The translations under genes were made by a program, and so were the position numbers. From contig CAMKLG010000001.1 of NCBI GenBank assembly GCA_946413585.1, forward strand, positions 53,906 to 117,905: a stretch of 64,000 bases of DNA. Direction: 5' to 3'. The notes below the pieces were generated by a model, which had not been told where the DNA came from, did not search any database, and worked only from the letters and a program-made list of their open reading frames with translations. Every line of letters begins with the position of its first letter. The stretch's first letter is position 1. This document shows positions 35,124-45,700 of this stretch, piece by piece. Source of the DNA: an uncultured Bacteroidales bacterium. GTDB taxonomy: Bacteria > Bacteroidota > Bacteroidia > Bacteroidales > WCHB1-69.

Positions 35124-38100
35124 ATGAAAAAAAATTTACTTGTGAAAAGTTGCTTCGTGCTGATGATGCTCTTCTGCTGTATTATTGGCGTGAACGCACA
35201 AACCATTGTTTTTAGTGAAGATTTTTCTGGATTCGCAGATTCTTCAACTAACCAAGCCATTCAAACCTCGTTGGATAATTTTACACAACAACCTGGTTGG
35301 ACAGGCAATAAAGTTTTTGCTTGCTATGGAAAAGTTAGGATTGGTACAAGTTCTACTAAAGGCTGGATCCAGACTCCTAACATTGATCTGTCTGGCGACG
35401 GTGGCAACTTTATTTTGGAATTTGATGCTGAAGCTTGGTATCACGATTCCACTACCTTTATTGTTTACTTAGACGATACAAGTTATCCGGTCTCTGGACT
35501 TCAAAACGATGGTAGCTACGGCAGTTACAATCATTTCACTTTACCATTGAGCGGCGGTACGAATTCTTCTCATATCAGATTTGAAGGCAAACAAGCCTCA
35601 AGAGGCCGCTTCTTTTTGGACAATGTAACGATCACACAGGCAGGTGGTCTGCCTTCCACGGCACAACCGACTTTTTCTCCCGCCGCAGGACTCTATACCT
35701 CCCCTATTAACGTAGAGATCTCTTCCACTACCGATAATGCTTCCATCTACTACACACTGGATGGCACTACGCCCACTACTTCTTCCACCCTCTACACTTC
35801 GCCCATCTCTATCAGTCAGAATACCACAGTGAAGGCTATGGCTACGGCGAACGGTCATGCCAACAGTTTGATCACTTCCGCCACCTACACATTTCCTGAG
35901 ACGGTGGCTAACTTGGCAGCATTCAAAGCGTTACCCAATGGATCAACTTCTTATATGATTGATAATGACGTAACCTTCGTGTATGGTGGCGGAGGATACA
36001 CTTATGTAAAAGACGCTTCTGCTAGCCTTCTTCTGTATGGCAATTTCAATATCCCTAATGATTTTGTAGAGGGCGACCAAATTACCAACTTGGTGGGAAC
36101 GAAGGCAACTTACCATGATCAAGTTGAGATGCAAAATATTGTGTATGAGGCTTCTCAAGCACCAAACACGGGTACAGTTGTTCCTACTCTTTTGACCTTT
36201 AGCCAACTGATAAACAACTATGCTGCTTACGATGCGCAATTGGTCACATTTGAAAATGTCACTTTCCCGTACGGTTTCTCTGGCTCAGAAGTGACCATTG
36301 GCCAAGGGAATGATACGCTTAGGTTATTCAATCGCTTCAACATTGACACAACCATCGCTGCTGGTTCAACTTTGAATCTCACGGGATTTGTGGCTATCCA
36401 TGATGGAACTATCCAGATTTATCCTCGAAACAATCAGGATTTGACGACGCAAGCCCCGGTGCTCACTCCTTCCCTCACTATCAATGAGCCCGCTAACGGT
36501 GCCGTTTACAGCACCTTAGACACCCTTCATATTGGCATTGACATCCAAAACTTCACATTGGATACGGATGGCTACCTGAAAATCGAGTCCAATTTCCTCT
36601 CAGTTTTCCTTCCTGGAGTGGATGTCATGTATCTGGATCAGAATTTAATGAATGTAATTCCGCTGGTCACACTCTCACCGATGCCGGCCGGTGAATATAC
36701 TTTCACCGCTTCCTTGGTGGATTTGGACTCCAACGCACTTTCTCCCGCAGTGAATGTGAGTGCAGCTTTCACGGTTGTGGCTCCTGAACAGAGTGCGCCC
36801 ACCATCACCGCTGCTGGATCCGAAGCCGAAGGCGACAACACCTTCTACTTCAATGCCGAAGTGACCATCACCGCCGATGAAGGCGCAAGCATCTATTACA
36901 CCACCGACGGCACCGAACCCACAGAGGCCTCCACACTCTATACCGCTCCGTTCCAAGTCACGGCCACCAGCACCATCAAGGCTGTCGCAGTGAAACCGTA
37001 CTACCAAAACAGTAACGTGAGCACTTTGGAGGTGACGATTACCGTCCCGACCGTAGAGACTCCCGTATTTACCCCTGTCGCAGGTACTTACGCTGACAGT
37101 GTCAGCTTCAGCCTCGCGTGTGCCACCCCTGATGCAGAAATCCGCTACACCACCGACGGTACCGAGCCGACCGAGACTTCCACGCTCTACGCCGCTCCCG
37201 TCACGTTGACCACCACCACCACCGTAAAGGCCAAAGCCTTCAAAACGGATTGGTTCGCCAGCGAAACCGCTACAGCACTCTATACGGTTGTGTTTGAGCC
37301 GGTTCTGACGGTTGACGCTACGACGTTGAACTTCACCAGCACCCAACTGAGCCAAACCTTCACGGTAAGCGGTGCCCACTTGGAAGATGCTATCACGTTG
37401 ACCTGCAATAACACGCACTTCACCGTTAGTCCTGTCACTATCAGCAACCCGAACAACAACACCGTGGTCACCGTCACCTTCGATGGCACCGAACCCGCCA
37501 TGGGCCTCATCACCATCGTTTCCGACACGCTGAGCGCACAAGTAGCGATGACCGCCACCGCGCAGCTGCCCGCACCCGTGTTGACTCCTTCCACAGCTGT
37601 TAGCGACAGCACCATTGCAGTAACGATCAGTTGCTCCGTGGCCGATGCCGACATCCACTACACCACCGACGGCACCGAACCCACCGCTACATCAGCCACT
37701 TACGCGCAAGCCATCATCTTCAATACGCCCGGTACCTACACAGTTAAGGCTCTCGCAGTGAAAGCAAACTGGGAGAACAGCGAAGTGACAACAGGCACCT
37801 ATACCGTCATTGAGCCTTCGGTGGGTGACACTGTTATCTATGCCGTTGGTTTTGAATCAGAAGAGGGCTTTGAGGCCTCCAATGTCTATAACAACACCAC
37901 GGTTGCCTTCACAGGCAACGAAGGCGAACAATGGGGTACTTACTACGGCACTCCGTCCACCAACAACCACATCACTGGCGACCAGTCCATGCAGATGCGC
38001 TGGTATTCCTCCGCTGCTGGAAATATCGCTTACACCTATACCAATTTCGATCTGCGCAACGTGACTCACGTCACATTTACAGCCGCTAATTCTAACGGTT

Positions 38101-39641
38101 TGAACATCAACGTCTCACACTCAATTGACGGTGGTAGCACCTATTCTGCCGGGGAGACGTTCGCCTTGACCAGCATGGCACATAATTTCGACTACGTGGT
38201 GGATGAGGCTGGTGTTTACGATTACGTACGCCTGAAATTCACGATTGTCCTGCCTGAAAACGCTCCTTCTTCTACCTCTCGCGTGGTGATTGACAGCGTG
38301 GTGGTTTATGGTATTCCGGGGGTTATCCCCACAACCGTCAGCGCACCGGTCATCACCCCGAACGATGGTATCTACTATGAACCGCAGTCCGTTAGCATCA
38401 CCTGCGCTGATGCCGATGCCGTGATTCGCTACACCACCGATGGCAGCGCCCCTACCGAGAACTCAACGATTTACAGCGCACCCTTCACCGTGAACAACAC
38501 CACGATCGTCAAGGCCAAAGCGTGGAAGACGGGTATGACCCCGAGCTTTGTGTCCAGTGCCACCATCTCCTTCCCCGAGCAAGTGGCCAACATTGCCGCA
38601 TTCAAGACCAATGCCTCCAACAGCGCACAACAGATTATGAGCGATGTCACCTTTGTTTTCCGTAGCGAACACTATATGTTTGTGGAGGACAACTCCGCCG
38701 CATTGCTGATTTACGACAACGCCGGGGTCATCACCACCACTTACAACGAGGGCGATGTCATTGAGGGAGGCATCTTCGGCAGCTACCAACTTTACAACGG
38801 CATGGTGGAACTGATCCCGTCTCACAACGCCAACGCAGCCACGGGTACGCCAGTGACGGTCATGCCTACCGTTGCTACCGTTTCCAACGTCATCAACGAT
38901 TATGCTACAGTTTATGAATCCAAGTTAGTGCGCCTGAATGATGTGGAATTCATTGATGCTGAGACCTTTGTGCAAAACGGTGACACCATGTCCATCCGCG
39001 ACCGTTTCAACACGGTTGATTTGGAGATTTCTGCCGGCGACCACGCTGATGTCATTGGTTTTGTCAGCTATTCAACCTCTTATGGTTATCAGATTTATCC
39101 TCGCGACAACAACGACATTATTATCAGCACGTTAGAAACTGTTGCTACGCCTGTCATCCACATGCAACGTGACGGCGAATTCTACCGCATGACCATTACT
39201 TGCGAAACGGAAGGTGCTTCCATCTACTACTCTATTGACGGCACAGATCCTGATGAGAGCAGCTATGAATATACTTCTGGCGTTCCGTTCCATTTGAACG
39301 TTCACTACCTCGTCAAGGCCATCGCCATGAAAGAGGGCATGAACAACAGTGCCATTGCCACGTATGACTACGATCCTGTGGGTATCAACCAATACGAGCT
39401 GCGCGACAACCTCATCGTCTATCCGAATCCTGCCGTCAACAACGTCACTATCAGTGCAAAAGACGAAAATCTCATGATTGAGAAAGTGGAGTTGTTCAAC
39501 ATTTACGGACAGTTGATGAACACGGTGACCGTGAACGACAGCCGTACAGAAGTTTCCGTGAGCGCACTCGCCACGGGCACCTACTTCGCGAAGGTGTTCA
39601 CCGCCAACGGCGTGGTCTCCATGCCCATCATCCGGAAATAA
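35124..39641 (+). CDS. large T9SS type A surface protein with six chitobiase/hexosaminidase C-terminal-type repeats
   Basis: 1505 residues with a signal peptide (cleavage after V-N-A-Q). A jelly-roll 'choice-of-anchor J'-like domain leads. Six modules of the chitobiase/beta-hexosaminidase C-terminal type (I-Y-Y-T-x-D-G-T-x-P-T ... T-V-K-A-x-A) are interspersed with two OB-like/DUF5689-type domains (residues roughly 255-440 and 1150-1340) and a second jelly roll (near 900-1070). The end (Y-P-N-P-A-V-N-N-V ... S-M-P-I-I-R-K) is a T9SS type A sorting domain. Such modules are accessory, probably glycan- or matrix-binding. No catalytic domain was seen. Confidence 0.88.
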   Translation: MKKNLLVKSCFVLMMLFCCIIGVNAQTIVFSEDFSGFADSSTNQAIQTSLDNFTQQPGWTGNKVFACYGKVRIGTSSTKGWIQTPNIDLSGDGGNFILEFDAEAWYHDSTTFIVYLDDTSYPVSGLQNDGSYGSYNHFTLPLSGGTNSSHIRFEGKQASRGRFFLDNVTITQAGGLPSTAQPTFSPAAGLYTSPINVEISSTTDNASIYYTLDGTTPTTSSTLYTSPISISQNTTVKAMATANGHANSLITSATYTFPETVANLAAFKALPNGSTSYMIDNDVTFVYGGGGYTYVKDASASLLLYGNFNIPNDFVEGDQITNLVGTKATYHDQVEMQNIVYEASQAPNTGTVVPTLLTFSQLINNYAAYDAQLVTFENVTFPYGFSGSEVTIGQGNDTLRLFNRFNIDTTIAAGSTLNLTGFVAIHDGTIQIYPRNNQDLTTQAPVLTPSLTINEPANGAVYSTLDTLHIGIDIQNFTLDTDGYLKIESNFLSVFLPGVDVMYLDQNLMNVIPLVTLSPMPAGEYTFTASLVDLDSNALSPAVNVSAAFTVVAPEQSAPTITAAGSEAEGDNTFYFNAEVTITADEGASIYYTTDGTEPTEASTLYTAPFQVTATSTIKAVAVKPYYQNSNVSTLEVTITVPTVETPVFTPVAGTYADSVSFSLACATPDAEIRYTTDGTEPTETSTLYAAPVTLTTTTTVKAKAFKTDWFASETATALYTVVFEPVLTVDATTLNFTSTQLSQTFTVSGAHLEDAITLTCNNTHFTVSPVTISNPNNNTVVTVTFDGTEPAMGLITIVSDTLSAQVAMTATAQLPAPVLTPSTAVSDSTIAVTISCSVADADIHYTTDGTEPTATSATYAQAIIFNTPGTYTVKALAVKANWENSEVTTGTYTVIEPSVGDTVIYAVGFESEEGFEASNVYNNTTVAFTGNEGEQWGTYYGTPSTNNHITGDQSMQMRWYSSAAGNIAYTYTNFDLRNVTHVTFTAANSNGLNINVSHSIDGGSTYSAGETFALTSMAHNFDYVVDEAGVYDYVRLKFTIVLPENAPSSTSRVVIDSVVVYGIPGVIPTTVSAPVITPNDGIYYEPQSVSITCADADAVIRYTTDGSAPTENSTIYSAPFTVNNTTIVKAKAWKTGMTPSFVSSATISFPEQVANIAAFKTNASNSAQQIMSDVTFVFRSEHYMFVEDNSAALLIYDNAGVITTTYNEGDVIEGGIFGSYQLYNGMVELIPSHNANAATGTPVTVMPTVATVSNVINDYATVYESKLVRLNDVEFIDAETFVQNGDTMSIRDRFNTVDLEISAGDHADVIGFVSYSTSYGYQIYPRDNNDIIISTLETVATPVIHMQRDGEFYRMTITCETEGASIYYSIDGTDPDESSYEYTSGVPFHLNVHYLVKAIAMKEGMNNSAIATYDYDPVGINQYELRDNLIVYPNPAVNNVTISAKDENLMIEKVELFNIYGQLMNTVTVNDSRTEVSVSALATGTYFAKVFTANGVVSMPIIRK

Positions 39642-39663
39642 TCCGGTGAGCTTACCTTTTTGT

Positions 39664-39711
39664 ACAAAAAAAATACCGCTTCATTTTCGAATGAAGCGGT
39701 ATTTTTTTTGA
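39664..39711. terminator. bidirectional intrinsic terminator
   Basis: A perfect 14-bp stem (39672-39685 with 39690-39703, core ACCGCTTCAT) has a TTCG tetraloop. It is flanked by A8 on the left and T8 on the right, so it can stop transcripts from the surface-protein gene and the NRPS gene, which converge here. Confidence 0.93.
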
Positions 39712-39717
39712 AGGTTT

Positions 39718-39746
39718 GTAGGGCTGCCGCACTGCAGCAGTCCTAC
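39718..39746. repeat. GTAGG...CCTAC palindrome
   Basis: The 10-bp arms (GTAGGGCTGC with GCAGTCCTAC, one G-T pair) enclose a 9-base loop. The same ends occur as in the palindrome at 34994. Confidence 0.8.
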
Positions 39747-39750
39747 ATCT

Positions 39751-39778
39751 ACTAACTGCTAATTACTAACTAATCAAA
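39751..39778 (+). repeat. heptamer tract, ACTAACT type, containing the NRPS stop codon
   Basis: The units are ACTAACT, GCTAATT, ACTAACT and AATCAAA. The TAG stop of the NRPS gene (39770-39772) is read from the third unit boundary. Confidence 0.8.
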
Positions 39779-42700
39779 GAATCCCAATCCACTGATAGCA
39801 CTCAACATCCGGTCCACATAGTCCCAGGTAGTGGGTGACCATTTGAAGCCCAGACGATAGAGCACTTGCGTGGTGTACGGGTTACTGACGACCACCTGTT
39901 TGACTCTCATGCCATGGGCCATATCTTGGTATGCAAGCATGCTGGAAAGCGTTTTGGCCTTCTGTGGGTCGTTACCCGCACTCTCCATGGTGGCATTGTA
40001 CTCCTCGTCCTCCACAAGTCGGATGTCTGTACCCAAATTGTTGAATCCGCTGAGAACGTCACCGAGGAACTGCGTATGGCTGTTATAGGCATGGAATACG
40101 CAGCACTCCTTGGGTGTGGAACTTAGCAAGATGATAGCGTGCGCTGTTTCATCGATGGGCGAGAATTCCACCTTGCTTTCGTACAGGGAGTAGGGGAAGC
40201 AGCCTAGCATGTTATAGACTTTGATGCGCCCCATGAAGGAGTTCGTAGTAAAGTTGATCTGGAACTCACCGTCGCTGGTACGGGCCGCAAGGTTACCGAC
40301 ACGGATCACCTTGGCCGACAACCCTTTATCAACAATGGATTGCAGCACAATGCGTTCTGCCAAGAACTTTGAATGAACATACTGGTTTCCTAGATATTGT
40401 CCGTCGTAAAGTCTCTGCTCGGTGAAGACATGGTCAGGAGCCATGGTATCGTTGACATTGAGGCCGCTGGTGCTGTATGTAGAGATGTGTATCAAACGTG
40501 CGCCAGTCTTCAAACAGAGGTCAACACAGCGTTGTGCACCACCGATATTGACGTCTTCGATTTCAGTGCCTTCGCTGAAGTGTTTCACCACAGCGGCACA
40601 GTTAAACACCGTGTCAATCTTTGCCTGCACAAGAGCGGTCAGGTCGTTGGTGACATCGCCGAGGATGATGTGGAGACGTTTGCCGAACAGCTCATCGTAG
40701 GTGGATTCGAAATAGTAAAACAGGAGGGTTTTCAGTCGGTGTTCAGCACCATCCATGTTCTTGTCGCGTACCAGACAGTAAATGTTCTCTGCATCCGATT
40801 GGATCAGTTCCTGCAGCACATGAATGCCAAGGTAACCCGTGGCACCAGTAAGCAGCACATTGCCCAAGGATTGGCGTTCGCCTTTGCGGAAGCTATCCAA
40901 GGTATTGTTGCTCAATAAGTTGTTGATGCCGGAATAGTCGAATTTGGTGATGTCGTCATCGTCTGTGGTTACCGTTGCACTACCCGAAACGAGTGCGGCA
41001 AGTTTTCTCGGGGTAGCGTTGGCAAACACGTCACCGTAGGCCACGTGCATTCCCGCCTTGTCGGCCTCGATGATGACACGGGTCACCATGAGCGAGGTGC
41101 CGCCGAGGTCGAAGAAGCTGTCGTTGGCCCCGATCTTGTCCATGGAGAGAACCTCACTGAAAATGCGGCAGAACAATGCTTCTGTGTCGTTGGCTGGTGC
41201 CACATATTCGCGGTCTGAAGCCTGCATAACGGGTGTAGGCAATGCCTTACGGTTCACTTTCTGGTTCTGGTTCAACGGAATACTGTCAATCTGCATCGTG
41301 GAGGCAGGAATCATGTACGGAGGTTTCCGCTCGCCGATGAAGGCGTTGAGGGCCTTGATATCTACCTGCTGGTCGCTGACAATGTAAGCGGCGATGAATT
41401 TTCCACCATTCTCGTAATCAAAGGCCTGCACAGTAGCATCCTTGATGCCCGGGAATTGGCGAATCACGGCCTCCACTTCCTTGAGTTCAATACGGAAACC
41501 ACGGATTTTCACCTGACCGTCTTTACGTCCCACAAACTGGATGTTGCCATCCGGGAGGTAACGCACGATGTCGCCTGTACGATAAACACGAGCATGTTTC
41601 GGGTCGTCGCTAAAGGGGTTCTTCAGGTAGGTTTCAGCAGTTTTTTCGGGACGATTCAAATAGCCACGGCTCACCTGCGGCCCCGTGACCCACAGTTCGC
41701 CAGCAGCTCCAAGAGGCAATCTGTTAAACTGTTTGTCAACAATATAGAGTCTCAGATTGTCCAATGGCTTGCCGATGGGAATATCCAGCTCATAATCTTT
41801 CACCCAATAGTTAGTAGTGAAGATGGTACACTCTGTAGGGCCATAACCGTTGTACATCTTGTACGTGGTAGGCGGATTGAGGGCAGACAACTTTTCACCT
41901 CCCACAGCGAAGCAACGCAACGAATGATTCTCCACATTGGTAACAAACTGGTAGCCCACCTGCGTGGTGATAAACGAGTGGGTAATGCCTTGTGCATTGA
42001 AGTAATCGTTGAGATCAGGCAAGTTGAGTCGTATGTCTTCCCCAATAATGTGGACGCAAGCACCGCAGGTCAATGCCGGATACATATCCATCATGCAGGC
42101 ATCGAAACCATAGCTAGCATACGCTGCCACGCGATCAGCCGCAGTCAAGCCATAGTGTCGCTGATACCAATGGCAGAAAGCCACCAAGTTGCCGTGTTCC
42201 AGCTGACAACCCTTGGGTGTTCCCGTTGAACCGGAAGTGTAGAGCATAATGAAAAGGCTTGACGGAGTAATCTCTACCTTCACAGGAGCCACAACGGGCA
42301 GCGTGTCAATATCCTTTGTCAACAGCACCTTGCCTTCATATTCATTTACGATGGGACGCAACTCTTCATCGGCAATGAGCAATTTGGCGCTCGCATCTTG
42401 CATCATAAAGTTCAGACGTTCAGCAGGATAGCTCGGGTCAAGAGGCTGGTAAGCACAGCCGGCCTTCAATACGCCTAACGAAACGATAGCCATCCATTCG
42501 CAACGCGGAATCAACACGGAAACAATATCTTCATTTCCAAGACCTTGCGCAAAAATGTATCCTGCAATGCGTTCCGAAATCTCATCCACCTCACGATAAG
42601 TGTATTTATGGTCGTGATAGACCACAGCCATGTTGTCGGGGGTCAGTTGCGCTTGCCGACGGAACAGTGAAACGATGGTCTGGGTGTCGTCGTAGGGCAC

Positions 42701-45700
42701 ATCCGTCTGGTTGAAGCTATCGAGCAGAGCGGTTTGTTCGGCATCCAGCAAAGAAACCCGCTGCAACGCCATCTCGGGATGCTGGACGAAGGCCTTGGCC
42801 GCATTGCTCACCGACTGTGCCAAACTTTGCATCAGTTCGTGGCTGTAACGGCCATTGTCGTATTCGACCATCACGCCCGGCACACCCTCTTCCTCTTGAA
42901 TGTAGAAAGCGATGCGGAACTTCGGCGTATCCAGCTCAAGAGACTCTATTTCAAGTTTTTGACCTTTGATCACATATTGGTTAATCACTCCCATCTGATA
43001 GGCAAACAGGATTTCGGCAGACAGGTCGTAATCGGCGGCGATTTGCGCGAAAGGATATTTCTCATGAGTCAAAGTCTCATCGAAGTTCTGGCTGGTCTCT
43101 TTCAAGAAGTCCATCACCTTTTGTTCGCCAATCTGGGCACTCAAGGCCAAGGTGTTGACAAACATGCCCGTCGTATTGCTGATGCGCAAATCGGAACGGC
43201 CGTTACTGATGGTGGTGATGCAGATCTGCTCGTTGTTGGTGAAACGTGAGAGCGCATAGAAAACAGCCGCCAAGGTAAGGTGCGCAGGCGAGAGGTTGTT
43301 CTTCTTGCAGAAGTCCTCTATCGCGTTGAAGTCCATCTTGCAGAAGACTTCGCTGACGGTACCTTGCTCCAAAGGATTGGTCAAATCGGTAGGCACTTCC
43401 GTAACCCCTTCCACATTACCCAAACGCTGGTTGAAGAAGTTCTTGGCCTCATTGTAACTCGGCGTGTTTTCTGCCGCTTTCTCGTCGGTGACAAAACCGG
43501 CATAGCTGATGGCTTCGGCCTCGATTTCCTTGCCGTTCATCAGGTCGCACAGCTGGTTCAGGAACAGATCGAGGGAACCTCCGTCGAAAATCAAGTGATG
43601 CACATCCGCCAGGAGGCAAACATTTTGTTCGGTGGTGACGATTTCCATACGGTACAACGGTCCTTGTCTCAGGTTGAAAGGCCTTACGAACTCTACCTTG
43701 TATTTCTCCAATTCCACCTCGCTCAACTGGCTCTTTGTAAGGGAAATAGGCTGATTTTTGTCAACGATTTGCACGATTTCGCCGGCTTCGCTGTCAAAAT
43801 GCACAAAGAACTGCGGGTGCGCATTGACGAGGGTCTCGATAGACTTTTCAAGCAACGGCACATCCGTGTCTTTGGAGAAACGGATGAGAGTTGGGATGTT
43901 ATATACCGTGGCGGTGGGCTGTTTCATGCAATCAACATACACGCCCATCTGCGCGTAAGACAACGGAGCATTCTTGGGTTGAGTATCATCGGGATTAGTG
44001 GCCGCTTGGGCAGGGGCGGGAGCAGGAGCATTAAGGAGCTGATTAAGGATCTGATTCTCAATTGTTTGAATATTTCCTGTCTTGACTAAGGATTTGGAAT
44101 CCACGGTGATGCCGTATTTCTTGTTCAGCTGCACGGCCAGTTTGATGGCGGAGATGGAGGTAAGTCCAACGTAGCCGAAAACGGTGGTCACGCCGAAGTC
44201 TTTGGTGCCCACGATTCCTGCCACGATTTCGTGCAGTTCCTCTTCCAGGATGTTCATCGGCACATTGCTTTCCACCTCAGCGGCAGCCGCTTTCTTTTCG
44301 GGCTTCGGAAGGGCCTTCTTGTTCACCTTCTGGTTCTGGTTGAGCGGGATGCGGTCGATTTGCATCGTCACGGCAGGCACCATGTAAGGCGGTTTCTCTT
44401 CCATGATGAAGTTGTTCAGGGCTTCGATGTCAATTTGCTCGTCTGCCACGATATAAGCAGCAATGAACTTGCCGCCGCCCTCTTCGTCAAAGGCTTGCAC
44501 AGTAGCATCCTTGATGCCAGGGAACTGAAGGATGACCCCTTCCACCTCTTTTAATTCGATGCGGAAACCGCGAATCTTGACCTGACCGTCCTTGCGTCCC
44601 ACAAACTGGATGTTGCCATCGGGGAGATAGCGCACAATATCGCCAGTGCGGTAAATGTGCGCGTATTTCTCGCTGGAATCGAAGGGGTTGTCAATATAAA
44701 CCTCAGCGGTCTTCTCAGGACGGTTGAGGTAGCCGCGGCTCACTTGCGGTCCGGCGACCCAGAGTTCGCCCGCCACACCCACAGGCAGACGGTGACCCGC
44801 CTTATCGACGATATAGAGCTTGACGTTGTCCAACGCCGAACCAATTGGGATGTCCTTCATGGGCTTCGTCACATCGAAAGAGGTGATGCAGACGGTGCTT
44901 TCAGTGGGGCCGTAAAGGTTGGCCAAAGTGTAATTCGTGGGCGGTGTCAGAGGTGCCAACTTCTCGCCACCTGTCAACAGGTAGTGCAGACAGTGGTTCT
45001 CGATGGAAGTGGCAAACTGATAAGCCACCTGCGTGGTCATGAATCCGTGGGTGATCTGCTCTTGCTCAAAATATTCGTTCAACGCTATCATGTCCAAGCG
45101 CAGTTCTTCAGGAATGATGTAAAGCGTGGCACCACCCGTGAGACATGGATACGTTTCCATCATATTGGCATCGAAGCCGTAACTGGCGTATGCCGTAACT
45201 TTACAACTGGGTGTGAGATTAAACCTGCGCTGGTACCACTCGCAAAACGCAACGAGGTTGCGATGCTCCAACTGACAGCCTTTGGGCGTTCCCGTGGTGC
45301 CTGATGTGTAGAGCATGATGAAGAGCGACTCGGGCTTGGGCATACAGGCCGTCAAGTCTGCATTGGGGGCAGGAAGTTGCGGGATGTCGTTGATGGACAA
45401 TACTTCGCCCGTATATTGATCGACAATGCCACGCAGTTCCGGATCCGCAATGAGCAACTTCACAGAGGCGTCTTGCATCATGAAGTTGAGACGCTCCGAA
45501 GGATAGGTCGGGTCGAGAGGTTGGTAAGCGCAACCGGCCTTCAACACGCCCAAGGAGACGATAGGCATCCACTCGCAACGAGGAATCAACACCGAGACGA
45601 CATCCTCCTCATGAAGGCCTTTCCCATGGATATATGCGGCAATGCGGTCGGAAATCTCATCCAACTCTTTATAGGTAAAACGTTTATCCTTATAGACCAC

